A stretch of DNA of 64,000 nucleotides, taken from NCBI GenBank assembly GCA_025093555.1, contig JAIWNF010000090.1, forward strand, positions 1 to 64,000. Reading direction: 5' to 3'. Under the pieces are notes generated by a model. The model was not told the DNA's origin. It searched no databases and worked only from the letters and a program-made list of their open reading frames with translations. The translations under genes were made by a program, and so were the position numbers. The stretch's first letter is position 1; every line of letters begins with the position of its first letter. The DNA comes from Circinella umbellata (lineage: Eukaryota > Mucoromycota > Mucoromycetes > Mucorales > Lichtheimiaceae). Shown piece by piece: positions 11,067 to 21,238 of the stretch.

Positions 11067-12616
11067 CTAGATTGCTACTTGACGTTCTTCTTCTTTTTCA
11101 GTCTTTGTGATGGCTAATCTGAAAGATGGTGGTGTTATGACTGATCTGCAAAGTCTAAATCTTTGAATCTTCTTGATGTTACTAATTAAGTTTAATGAGT
11201 TTGTTATAGTTTCCTTTAAGTCGTAGATAGAATGAATAATACATTCTGTATTTGTTAAAAAGTCTGCAGCAGTTGTTGGGTAATGGTAAAAGCAAGCAGG
11301 ACAATTGATTCTGGATACATATCTATGTGGGCAATCCATGACAATAGGGAGCATGTTGAGACCTAGTATGATCATGGAGTTAATACATATGGATGATTGA
11401 GGTATCATTGTTTTAATTTAAGAAATACACTAACCCCAAATTACAATGCCGCATGTTTTAATTTCTTTCAACTTTGATGGGCATTGGGAATCAACCCATA
11501 ATAACTATTAATAAAAGATTTAGTTAATAATTATTATATAGTTATTTAAAAATATATATGAGAAAATAAAGAATTAGATTATACTTCTTTATTCTTGGAA
11601 CAAATAAAATATTTTTTAAAAAAGCTTTTAATTTATATTTTAGATTTAGGTTTTATATAGACATGGTTAAACTATAAAAACATTATTAATAGATAATAAT
11701 TAATCCAAGGCTAGACCTACTGGATCGACGCCTTTCAGTCACATACTTTTTAATGAAATACAAAAAATAGTAGATGCTTGATATGAAAGACTTAAATTAA
11801 ATTACTGTTTATAATAAATTTAATTGTTAAGGACTGAATCCCATTCTTGGATCAAGTCATATTGAATATCTTTTAAATTTTTAAGAAGTTTCATATGTAC
11901 TTCATATAAAGTTTTTGTACTGTTTACATCAGAGATCTTTCCGGCCTCAACTGTCCCAAACTCCAAATATTCAGTTGTGAACAAAATATCTATTTTTGTA
12001 CCAAGTTTTTTTTTCGAGATATGACAGCAAGTGAGCGATCCATGTTGGTTCGTGCAGAGCTAGCCTTAGATAAATATTCTCCACTAAGATAAAATAATAG
12101 TAAAGTGTTAAAAAAATCCCTAATAATCTGTCACTGGCATCCATTATCAAATACATACGAGATGGCATTGATAGCACTATAATCAAAACAGTTGTTGATG
12201 ATCACCCATACTCTTTTCATAAGATCGGCTTCAGTTTTAAATTCTTTCTGTAATCCAAGCATTAAAATCTCCAATATTGTTTGAACTGCATTATGAGCCT
12301 AATATAGAATAGAATCACGAACAGGATGAAACGTATGCTTGGTATATTCTGCCCAAATGTCGTCAAGTGTTTTCTAAAAATAGTTCAAATTAGGCTAGGT
12401 ATATCACTCTTCAGGAAATAAAAAGGTTAAAAAAAGGAAAGAATGAAAAAAAAAACTTACAAGATCCTTGTAACTGTTCAGATATTCAGTGATAATGTTA
12501 GGCAGTTCTGCAATAGATAGCTGCTGTTCATTATCAATTTCATCAACTTTACTTAAGGTGAAATAATCAAGCTAAATGGGGTCTGAGATATCGAGAATCG
12601 TAGAGTGGCAAGGGCT
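11067..12616 (-). pseudogene. Decayed multi-exon gene of unknown function
   Basis: Three coding-like blocks. Exon A (12616-12461) reads ...QQLSIAELPNIITEYLNSYKDL with an in-frame TAG near its start and a GTAAG donor. A pyrimidine-rich intron ends CTATTTTTAG. Exon B (12373 to about 11838) reads KTLDDIWAEYTKHTFHPVRD, a TAG at 12299-12301, then NAVQTILEILMLGLQKEF, and after frame changes RSLAVISRKKLGTKIDILFT and a region ending IQYDLIQEWDSVLNN. Block C (11408-11067) reads IILGLNMLPIVMDCPHRYVS and continues to a stop. Retained splice signals with stops and frameshifts show a real gene that decayed. The layout resembles a protein family I have seen repeatedly in mucoralean genomes, but I cannot name it. 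Confidence 0.5.
11794..11843. repeat. Direct repeat copy 2
   Basis: Partner of 10991-11042 (see that entry). It coincides with the end of the exon B frame of the decayed gene. Confidence 0.65.
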
Positions 12617-12831
12617 AAAGCAAATTTCAAATTAGAATAATGAGTATCAAAAAAAAGGTAAGAGGACTAATTGGACTAGTCCTATACAGGTCGAAATCAT
12701 TAGATTTCTAATTATTGGCACCTTTTTTTAGATAAAAAATAAGCATTTCAATAAAGTATATTGAAAATGAAAATCCTAAATACTAAAATTCTTGTATGTA
12801 AACAATCTATAGTTATTTCTATCATAACATT

Positions 12832-13135
12832 ATGAACCAAGTCATGGAAAATTATTTTGATGATGAAATTCTATGCAAAACAAAAGAAAAAAAAACAAAG
12901 ACTCATGAAAAATATAGTTAAAGAAAAAATAAAAGAAATGAAAACAAAAACTTTTCAGTATGAGAATAGTAGCAGTAATATATGTACATATATGCATAAA
13001 AGAGGACAGAAACAAGGACATATGTGTCATAAAAAAATAAGAACAAATATAGGTGATAATAAGCCAGATTTTCTATGTTCTCAACATAGCAAGCTCAATA
13101 TACCTAAAAAAAGTGAGAAAAGGAAAATCCTATAA
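12832..13135 (+). pseudogene. Small Cys/His-motif protein gene, copy 1
   Basis: The frame begins around ATGAACCAAGTCATGG (12832) with VMENYFDDEILCKTKEKK. It shifts at a nine-base A run, then continues MKNIVKEKIKEMKT and a Cys/His region: CTYMHKRGQKQGHMC, then CSQHSK, giving C-x13-C-x16-C-x2-H. It ends at 13135. Motifs of the type C-x-Y-x(2)-KRG-x-K-x-G-x(2)-C followed by C-x2-H are known to me from proteins of nucleocytoplasmic large DNA viruses; that link is from memory and not tested. Copy 2 (14214-14447 plus 15250-15345) agrees closely through the basic N-terminal part and the Cys/His part, which argues that the reading frame was once functional. Confidence 0.5.
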
Positions 13136-13329
13136 GTTTTGAAATAAAGAGAAAAGGTATTAAAATAGAAAAGTAAAAAAAGTTTATATATGTAGTAGAG
13201 GGATACTTAATATTACTGATGTTATTAATAAGCTAACAAAATAAAGTATACTGACTTTATATATTATATATCATAAAAAAAGATAACTAATCTTTTTTAA
13301 TATATAGGATATAATATGTCCTTTTTTAT

Positions 13330-14200
13330 ATAAAAGTTTTTCTCTTTCATATAATCATTAATGATATCTCTTGTATTAAAACTATTTTCTTTAACGCAGC
13401 TATTTTCATTACACTATAACCAAGCCATTTCACATAAAATATTAGTTTATTATTATTATCAACCATATGATCTACTATTTTTTTTTACTTGAAATACATT
13501 ATCACTACTATTATTTTTCTATTTATTACGTTTTCTTTTTTTAGGTGCATCAATGGTTATAATCTCATTATTATCTATATTATTTTCTGTATCTTTTTCA
13601 ATATCTTCTATATTTAAATTTAAAATTTGGATTGTAATTCCCATATCTCATTATATTGTTTATTTACTTTTTGTTTATTACTAAAAACTAAATTAATCTT
13701 ATTCATTTTTGTAGGAAGTTCAAATCTATCAGTATACCATGCCATATGATGTGGATGAACTTCTATATTATAACTTTCACAAAAGTTATGAATATTTTTT
13801 AATTAACAGGCAACATAAAACTGAAGATTATAATATTTTTATATCTGACATTTGTAATGCTGCTTTATTATTATTAAATCTATTGAATTTTGATGCCAAT
13901 ATAGAAAACTGGCTTTCAATTTCAGATCTAAATGATCCAAATTCACTATTATAATTTAATTCATTAATTGTTAAGTTTTTATTAACCTCTTTTCTAATTG
14001 GATAAGCAAAATTATTATACAGGTATATCCACAGCAGCAAAAATGTTACTACCTATAAACTTTTTGAAATTCTATTAACTTTTTACTATTTCGGAGATTC
14101 AAACCATGCATACAATTAATTTTTATTTTAGAATTTTTTTTTCTATATAAAATATAATCACACCAAGGTTTAATAAAACAATGGCAATTCTCAACACAGA
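13330..14200 (-). pseudogene. DDE transposase relic with C-terminal chromodomain, copy 1
   Basis: Reading the minus strand from 14200: CHCFIKPWCDYILYRKKNSK, then INCMHGLNLRNSKKLIEFQK and a broken SNIFAAVDIPVYNNFAYPIR, ELNYNSEFGSFRSEIESQF and SKFNRF. The order KP..Y..RK / SK..IN..GL / YP.RK / N..F...RS.IE..F matches the C-terminal half of Harbinger/DDE_Tnp_4-type transposases. Farther on, HPHHMAWYTDRFELPTK precedes a basic, Asn-rich linker (APKKRKRNK). Then comes a chromodomain: IVDHMVDNNNKLIFYVKWLG followed, after a frame change, by a C-terminal helix IINDYM. Several frameshifts, one at an A9 run, and missing N-terminal catalytic residues show it is dead. The transposase-to-chromodomain order suggests one protein, but a second gene is possible. 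Confidence 0.5.
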
Positions 14201-14213
14201 GATTCTTGTATGT

Positions 14214-14447
14214 AAAAAAACTATGGCCCATTCAATTAGTGATATTATGAATGAGGTTATGGAAAAATACTTCGAAGATGAAGTCATATGTAAAACAAAA
14301 GAAAAAAAACAAAAATTGATGGAAACTATTATAAAGGAAAAAATAGAAGAAACAAAAACAATACAATTCTGGTCTATTAATTCTAGTTCTAATGTATATA
14401 CTTATGTTCATAAAAGAAGAAAGAAAGAGGGCCATATGTGTCATTGA
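14214..14447 (+). pseudogene. Small Cys/His-motif protein gene, copy 2, 5' part
   Basis: Reads ISDIMNEVMEKYFEDEVICK, KEKKQKLMETIIKEKIEETK and YTYVHKRRKKEGHMCH, then stops. Relative to copy 1 the first Cys is Tyr (VYTYVHK versus ICTYMHK), so one putative metal ligand is lost. The rest of the motif is displaced to 15250-15345. Confidence 0.5.
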
Positions 14448-15245
14448 AAAATAGAGAGATAAACTCTAATAGTAAATATTTTGTAAACTATGAAATTTTT
14501 ATAATCACAAGATTATTAAAAATTAATATGTTTACTTATAATTATTTAAATATATGATTTTTTTAAAGTGTTTCAGATTTATTTGATGGTCAAAATTAAA
14601 TATTTTAATTTTATCCATCTGAGTTTAAAATAATATACCTCCAAAATTTTTAAAAATTAGAGGTATATTTTTATTAATATAAATATAGAAGATTTAGATA
14701 TTTTTATATCTACATCTTTAATAACAACAACATTAATTAGACCTAACGGTTTTCTTGATAAATAATATCCTTATATACATAAGTTCATTATTATATTAAC
14801 ATTATTTAATTAAAAGATAAAAATAGTAAATATAATATATTTATGATTAATTTTTTACTTTTTAAGATATAATGATACTATTAAATTAGAAATATTAAAT
14901 ATATTATATTTTTATTTCTGAAAAAACAAGATTTATATATAAATATTTGTTTTTTAATATATATAATTAATTAAAATTAGATTAGGTGTTAGTGAAAAAT
15001 AAAAACAAATTGTTTTTCTTTTTCTTTATGTTATAAATTTATGTTTTTATAAATTCCATAAATGTCAAAATATCCAAAATTTTATAAATTTTGATATTTT
15101 TTATTATATTAATATTTCAATGCCAAGAAAATCAAAAATATTTTATATTTTGATTTTAATCTCTTGGCATATAATTATTTAATTTGTATATAAAAATATT
15201 ATAGAATTCTTGAATACTATAAATTTTTGTAATTATTAAATTAAT
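14448..15245. other. Hairpin-rich AT insertion in the Cys/His gene
   Basis: About 800 bases absent from copy 1. Four strong palindromes are visible: 14585-14619 (16-bp stem, two mismatches), 14633-14668 (ATATACCTC stem plus AATTTTT), 15067-15100 (15-bp stem with one bulge, loop TATA) and 15121-15169 (TGCCAAGA / TCTTGGCA outer arms with AAATCAAAA / TTTTGATTT inner arms). A weaker one lies at 14887-14919. I see no coding frame. Two of the hairpins differ in sequence, so they are not one duplicated element. Confidence 0.6.
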
Positions 15246-15249
15246 GTTT

Positions 15250-15345
15250 ATTCTTGATAAGAACAAATACTGGGAATAATAAACCAGATTATTTATGTGC
15301 TCAACATAGTAAGCTTCATATAACAAAAAACAAGAAAAAAACCTA
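15250..15345 (+). pseudogene. Small Cys/His-motif protein gene, copy 2, 3' part
   Basis: Reads IRTNTGNNKPDYLCAQHSKL, nearly identical to IRTNIGDNKPDFLCSQHSKL of copy 1, carrying the final C-x2-H. It is detached from its 5' part by the insertion described at 14448-15245. The following non-coding DNA up to about 15600 also resembles that after copy 1. Confidence 0.55.
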
Positions 15346-15604
15346 AACACGAAATTATAGAAAACATTGATAAAATGGTTTATAAAAGATTAAAAGATAT
15401 AAAAGATATAAAAAAAATTAAAAAAAGAAAAACAAAAGAAATCTACATCTATAGTAGTGGAACACTTAACTTTGCCAATATTGTTAATAAAATCATGAAA
15501 TAATAGGTGCTGATGTTATATATTATACACTGAAAAAAAAGAGAATAGTTAAATTCTCTCAAAATATATTAGGTATAGTATAACATTTTACATTATATAA
15601 CTAA

Positions 15605-15885
15605 ATTAAAGTATGCCAAGATTATTGGTTTCAATATATGTTTTTAACATTGCTTTTTCATTAAAGTTATCAATAGTTAACTATGTATTGTCACTTTCAG
15701 AATAATCTTTCCATTTAACTAAAAAGTAATATATGTTATTTTCAATTTTATAACTAACAATTGCTTCAATGTCATATAATTTATATGCTCTTTCATTTCC
15801 TTTTCCTTTAAGTTTCCTTTTCTTTGATAATTCTTTACTTTTTTTATAATCATCACTTGAATCACTAATGCCTCTCTCAAGTCAA
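15605..15885 (-). pseudogene. Chromodomain relic, copy 2
   Basis: The minus strand reads SDSSDDYKKSKELSKKRK, then YDIEAIVSYKIENNIYYFLV and KWKDYSESDNT, followed by TAG (15681-15683) where chromodomains usually have Trp, then LTIDNFNEKAMLKTYIETNN. The aromatic cage position, VKW core and C-terminal helix make the chromodomain call good. The TAG is a one-base change from TGG. The N-terminal transposase part present in copy 1 is absent. Confidence 0.6.
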
Positions 15886-17930
15886 CTTAGATATCCTTGA
15901 ACTACTAGATCCCATATTAATGATTGAAGATTACTTGATCTTACAGGATCTTTATAACAATAATTCTTTGGCGACACACAAGCTCAAGATAAACTATGAA
16001 AATGTTTTATGTACTGTGATGATCATTCAAAATAGTCTTCAAAAGCATCTGGTAAAATGCTGCGATTTCATTGTGAAAAGCTGGAGAAAGTCACTGTTTA
16101 CTGGAATTCGTCAACAACTATTACAAAATAATAAGTTATGTACTTAATGTGGAGAAAGAAAACATCAATTATAGGAAGTGTATTGACAAAGCAGATTTAG
16201 TTTACATTAGTGAAGAATATTTAATTGGTCAAAAAAGAGCCAACCTGAGAAAGAAGTGGTTTCTAACAACTGAGGTGTAGAGATTTCCCATTCCATTATT
16301 CCATGTTGTATTCTTGAAGAATCAGTGTTATAGTTTTTACTGCTGTTTATTTGTAGTTTTACACCGTCATATTTTAATGACCATTATTTGTCCCTTTATT
16401 AATTAAATAGAATGATCAATGTTTTATTTGGAATCCTTTTTTTACCAGATAAAACCAATGTGTAAGATGTTAGTCTGGAATATAAAATACATACAATTAG
16501 AATATATTCAGGTGTCGAAATAAATTCTAACAGAATTGGTTGAGACACTCAAATAAAAAATATGAAATATGATTTGATTTGCTTTATCTTCTTTTTATTT
16601 AATGTTAGTAAAAAAATAATAAGTATAAAAATGAGTTCTAATGCTATAATATAATAATTGATTTTCTTTTTCACTCGGTTAGCCCTGCAAAATATGGACT
16701 CTAACTCAATTACTCAAAACAAATAATGTATTGCTATGCAACAAAGACTACTTCAATTATAACAGATCATAGCACAATCAAGCGCTCAACCTTCTGCAGA
16801 GCCCCTGTTATCCCCTAATATTAATATCGAGGATGATGAAGAAGAGACCCTGTCATCTCTACACTCAACACTCATTACCAGTGTGACCTTCCTATATACT
16901 CTTGGTCCCGGTCACCTTTTTTGACTAAAGTTCTTTCCTTAGACTGTTCATTGTTCCCAACTATAATGCTCACTGATGATGAGCATCACAAGACCTTATA
17001 TTTTCAGTATCCCATTGTTGTATCCAACACATATTATTCATAAAGATAATTATTTGTCATTCTAATTATTAAAGTATAGCGTATCTTTAATTATGCTTTG
17101 CTGACATTCGTGTATTTCCCTATTTGGACCATGATTTATAAGAGCACAGAAGTCCGTCTTCTATAATGATATAAGGTTACAGCTGCGTAGATATATCATA
17201 TCGTCAACCGCTCAAAGTCTAATCTTAATATCATTAATCTTATATTCATAATTCACACGGCCATGACAGATATAAATCTTACGTATACACATATCAATAT
17301 ATCCCACTGATAATAAGATTCATATAAATAGAGATAATATTTTATTTTAATAAACTTCAGTTCAATTATTGTTCTTTTGGGTCTCGTTGACTTTTTAACG
17401 TCTCCTTTATTTTATTATATTTGATTGATATAACACCCATTCTCAATCATTCATTATGTAACGGACCTCATAACAAATAAAAAATTATGAGAAACTCTTA
17501 TATAATTTCAATACTCCATTCTTAATCCTCCATTATGAATCTTTCTCCCAATTTACCTTCCTCGTATGTGGTAGGGTATCTCCAGACCTTTTCAAAAGGT
17601 GGGATAGTACAAGTAAGCAGGAAGAGCAGAAAGAGGGACAACGTTTCATAACAGAGAATTAAAAACGTATAAGGAAATTATCTTCGCGCACTAGGCGCGC
17701 ACCAGGGGAAAATAATAGAGAAAAAAAAAGAAACTTACTAGTGCAAAAAATTGTTAAACCTCACACGGCACCTAATTATGAACCGCCAAGGTGGATCACT
17801 ATGTAAAAGTGACAGAAAAGTTGTCCCATTACTAAAAACTCATGGACTAAAAAAAATTACGGCGGCACACCTTAAAGAAGTGCATAGGCCAGCCTTTAAA
17901 AGTCCGGCGGGACGGCAGTGGGAACTTGCT
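15886..17930. other. Gene-poor DNA with two coding relics
   Basis: At 15920-16147 a plus-strand frame of 75 codons (contains KCCDFIVKSWRKSLFTGIRQ) ends in a stop and further stop-broken frame follows; probably part of a decayed element. At about 16735-17010 the plus strand reads, with breaks, SAQPSAEPLLSPNINIEDDE and LTDDEHHKTLYFQYPIV, again a relic of an unidentified gene. CCATTCTCAATCATTCATTATG at 17438 is repeated with changes at 17517. Around 17685-17700 is GCGCGCACTAGGCGCGC. No functional gene is supported. Confidence 0.45.
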
Positions 17931-18267
17931 TAAACATCAAAAAGAATTAAGTCACATCCAATGTCCGGTTTCCATTAGAAATTGGCAAGAACTATTTTTT
18001 GGGGGGGGGACCAAATAATATATTTTTTTTAAAAATGAAGACAAGATTTTTTTTTACAAGTGAACAATTCGCGTCAGTGGAAATCATCATTAGCAAACAC
18101 AGCATAATATTTTTCTTTAGCACCTAAGTAAATACGACACGATAATTTCTTAAGTAAACACAACACACCAAAAACAAGTCTTTTTGATGTTTTAAGGATT
18201 ACGAACTTTTTTTCTTTTTTTCACCCAACCTTAAACATCAAAAAGAATTGAGTCACATTTAACGTCC
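17931..18267. repeat. TTAAACATCAAAAAG repeats ahead of the MULE gene
   Basis: TTAAACATCAAAAAGAATTAAGTCACAT at about 17932 recurs at about 18231 (TTGAGTCACAT variant), and an inverted CTTTTTGATGTTTTAA lies at about 18180. The inverted pair about 250 bases apart could be a small MITE. The direct pair brackets the MULE upstream DNA. Confidence 0.55.
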
Positions 18268-18272
18268 GTCTA

Positions 18273-20734
18273 ATGAAATTTTCCCTGTCACAATTTTTTA
18301 TTTTCTTTGGCTTCATCGTGCTGCCCTTGGTAATGAGTACTGAGGAGAAGAAGAAGAAGAAGGAGCTAGGGTATATCCAGAGGGTCGCTCCTAGCTATCC
18401 TTTACCAATTTTCACCTTTTCCGTTAATGATCTTAATACTTTTTATAATTGGTTTGATAATATTGCTTCACAACATGCAAATTTTGTAAAAAATGGTTCA
18501 TATACTCCAGTCAAGATCTCAAATTCAACTTTTAATAATGCTATAACTCACGTCGGTCGTCACCAAGAAGTGCAAAAAACTCTATATTTTATATGTGATC
18601 ACGCAGGAAAACCCCCAAAAAAGAATAATGCTGAACAAAATCAACCCAAAAAACGTCAACGCACCAATCCTACTATTAAAGTAGATTGTAAAGCAAAAAT
18701 TGAATGTAGAATTTTACTTGATAATACTTGTGAAGTTATTTATCATTGGCAGCACTCCTCGCACGATCCTACAGAATATTCAGAATTAAAGAAATCACGT
18801 CTCCCCACTGAAGTAAAGAACTGGATAAACGAGCATGTTGAAAAAAACATGGATTGGAAAGCATTTAAAGATTTGTTACGTTTATCACCTAAAGAATTAC
18901 AAGAGGTTAGTGAATCATAAATTGAAACAGTTCTTCATGGCTTGGTTTTATCTAACAGCTTCTATATTTATCTTAGGCTGAAAATGATGATTCAAAAGTT
19001 CCATTATCTCTATTAGTTAATGCATCTGATGTTCAAAATGCTATCTTAGCAAAGCTTTCGAAGTCGTCAAGAAAAGCTTATATTGATAAAGAAAGTGTTT
19101 TGTTGTGGCTTGATGAATTACGTAAAAAAGAATATCATGTTCTTCAGCATATATATTCCAGCTCATTTGTGATTGCGTGGGTATCCCCATGGCAAAAATT
19201 GGTGAGTAATAATAAATATTGTTGGATAGAGCTATATGGTGTCAGATGAATGGATGATCTGACTTGGTTATCAAAAAATCTTATTTGTTATTTAGATTTT
19301 ACAAAGACGATATATGTATTGATTCGACTCACAAAACTTGCAAATCATTTTTAAATGATGAAGACTGTTATTTGTTTACCATTGTTGCAAAGAATAGTTC
19401 AACAAACAAAGGATGTCCACTGGGATTTATGATAACGAATAGTGAAACGTCTGAAACTGTATCTATGTGGTTAGAATGGCTAAAAAAAGAAGTTGAATTT
19501 ACTCCAAAAACGATAATGATAGACTGCAGTCCTATTGAAATTAATGCAATCAGAGTTGTTTTTCAAGAATCGGTTCAAATTCTTCTCTGCCATTGGCACA
19601 TAAAGCGTGCATGGGATAAAAAAATTAAAAAAGATGTAAGCATTGTTATAGTCATTGATATTTTAGTCCTATACTTACATTCTAAGTATATATATATAAT
19701 GTAGGTCAAGGCATCAACTGGTACCAAAGATTCAATGATTTTACGAAGTGAAGCACATTCTGATTTAAATAAGTTAATGCATTGTGAAAACCAAGATGAT
19801 TTTGAAGTTTTGTGGGGCGAATTTGTTATTAAATGGAGAGATAACAAAGGCTGTCTCGAGTTTTATGCGTATATGTTGTCACGTTGGTACCCTAAAAGAG
19901 AATTGTGGTGCAAAGCATGGCGTTCGTCGTGGTCGTTCCACACAAATAACTATGTTGAAAGCTGGCATAATCAGCTGAAGTCTTTTTATCTTGGTCGTTC
20001 TCGCTGTTGTCGTGTAGATCGAATTGTTTATACATTAGTCGAGCTTGTTGAAATAGATTATCGTCAATATGCTTTACAAGTCAAATATGGTTTCAAGCAT
20101 ATGTCTTTGTCTGCTCATGAAAAACAAAGAAAAAAAGAAGCGAACAAAATTGATTTCGATGTTGCTAATAGTATGATTGTATTTGAAAATGGTGTGGTAA
20201 GTAAACCGTTTATTTATATGTACCTTTAGTTTATTTAATATCTAGCTCTAACTGTAATTCTTATAGCTATACTGTAGATCATTCACGGATTGTGGAAAAT
20301 GGTATATAGTTAATTATAAAAATAATGAAAATGGACAATTGTTATTATCGACATGCTCCTGTCCTGATTTTGAATACTCTCGTAAACTTTGCAAACATAT
20401 ATTCTTGATAAATCGTATTAAAAGTATCCCATACCAAGTGCAACATATAACCACACAAAATAATCAAGCATCATCATCATCATCATCATCATCATCACCA
20501 CTATCGCCATCACTACCATCATCATCACCGCTACCATCATTTTCTGAAACAAGGCTTTTAGATTTACAAGACGCTACGTTTCAAGAATATAATAGAAATG
20601 CAAAACTGTTTTTACAAAATTATAAAAAATTAGATTGTAATCAATTAGAACAAATAGGAGCAATTTTAAAACAATCAGCATCTTCATTTGAAAAAATAAT
20701 TAATCCTCAAAAAGGACCAGAAAAACAGAAATAA
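18273..20734 (+). CDS. Mutator-like (MULE) transposase, apparently intact
   Basis: Five exons: 18273-18905, 18977-19201, 19296-19635, 19705-20196 and 20267-20734. Introns are short GT-AG. The true start may be the ATG at 18333 (MSTEEKKKKK), because the first 20 residues are a hydrophobic stretch. The N-terminal domain has a FAR1/WRKY-like KVDCKAKIEC ... HWQHSSHD pattern. The transposase core carries ICIDSTHKTC (first Asp), MIDCSPIEINA (second Asp), CHWHIKRAWDKK and NNYVESWHNQLKSF (catalytic Glu). The end has a SWIM zinc finger, CSCPDFEYSRKLCKHIF, then a Ser-rich tail. All DDE residues are present and no stop breaks the frames. The exon 2/3 junction as written is one base out of phase, so that splice site is uncertain or carries a single frameshift. 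Role: cut-and-paste transposition in the nucleus. Confidence 0.8.
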
Positions 20735-20957
20735 AATCTTATTAAGTTTTATTATTATATTCTTAGTTCTATTGTTTTTTGTGGAATCGAATCCAATTTC
20801 AGGTAAAATCGAATCATGTTCTAGGTAATGTTTCAAGTACAATTAATTCTTATTGGATAGAGGTAAAGATTATTATTGATTGTAGATCTTCTGATATTTG
20901 TTTAGGTGATAGTACTGATAGTAATGATAATAATAATAAGAGACTGGCAACCTCGAA

Positions 20958-21004
20958 AAGAGGGGTACGTAACAATACATAAGTTGTACGTACGTACCCC
21001 TCTT
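20958..21004. repeat. Perfect 14-bp inverted repeat downstream of the MULE gene
   Basis: AAGAGGGGTACGTA (20958-20971) is the exact reverse complement of 20991-21004, with a 19-base spacer that itself contains ACAA/TTGT. It lies 224 bases after the transposase stop. It could be part of the element end or a transcript 3' structure. Confidence 0.75.
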
Positions 21005-21048
21005 ATATATATTTTACATATATTTATCAGGTATTTTTTTTTAATTTA

Positions 21049-21203
21049 TCCGTTAAGGATTCAATGTTGCTTAGGTGCTATAAAAGTGAAATAAATGAAG
21101 ATGTGAAAATTTTACTATGTTGTTTTTACCGTTCCTTGATTTTTGGTGAAGTTAATGAGGTGTGCAAATTAAATGATGTCAAATTAACGAGAATCCTCTG
21201 TAT
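21049..21203. repeat. Dispersed repeat, copy B
   Basis: Partner of 10677-10830, same orientation, sitting between the convergent MULE genes. Confidence 0.8.
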
Positions 21204-21238
21204 CAGTGGCTTTATGTTTTTCCAACCTATGAATTTAA

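Larger units (their letters stand above)
12776..14200. mobile_element. Fossil DDE-chromodomain transposon unit, copy 1
   Basis: A unit of about 1.42 kb made of a small plus-strand Cys/His protein gene and a convergent minus-strand transposase-chromodomain gene. The same plus-strand gene and the following intergenic sequence start again at 14196 (ATTCTTGTATGTAAA in both), so the units lie head-to-tail. Both copies carry frameshifts and are presumed inactive. No terminal repeats were found. Confidence 0.6.
14196..15885. mobile_element. Fossil DDE-chromodomain transposon unit, copy 2 (interrupted)
   Basis: A second copy of the 12776-14200 unit. The Cys/His gene is cut at about 14450 and its remainder resumes at about 15250, so roughly 800 bases of hairpin-rich DNA lie inside. 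The chromodomain part follows on the minus strand at 15605-15885, after which similarity to copy 1 stops near CTAGATCCC (15905), so the transposase body is missing. Confidence 0.55.

Noticed and set aside
17100..17450. Possible solo LTR (ATGATATAAGG ... TTGATATAACA)
   Set aside because: No 5-bp target duplication, no second copy in the window and no primer-binding site; the matching GATATAA ends are too short to trust.
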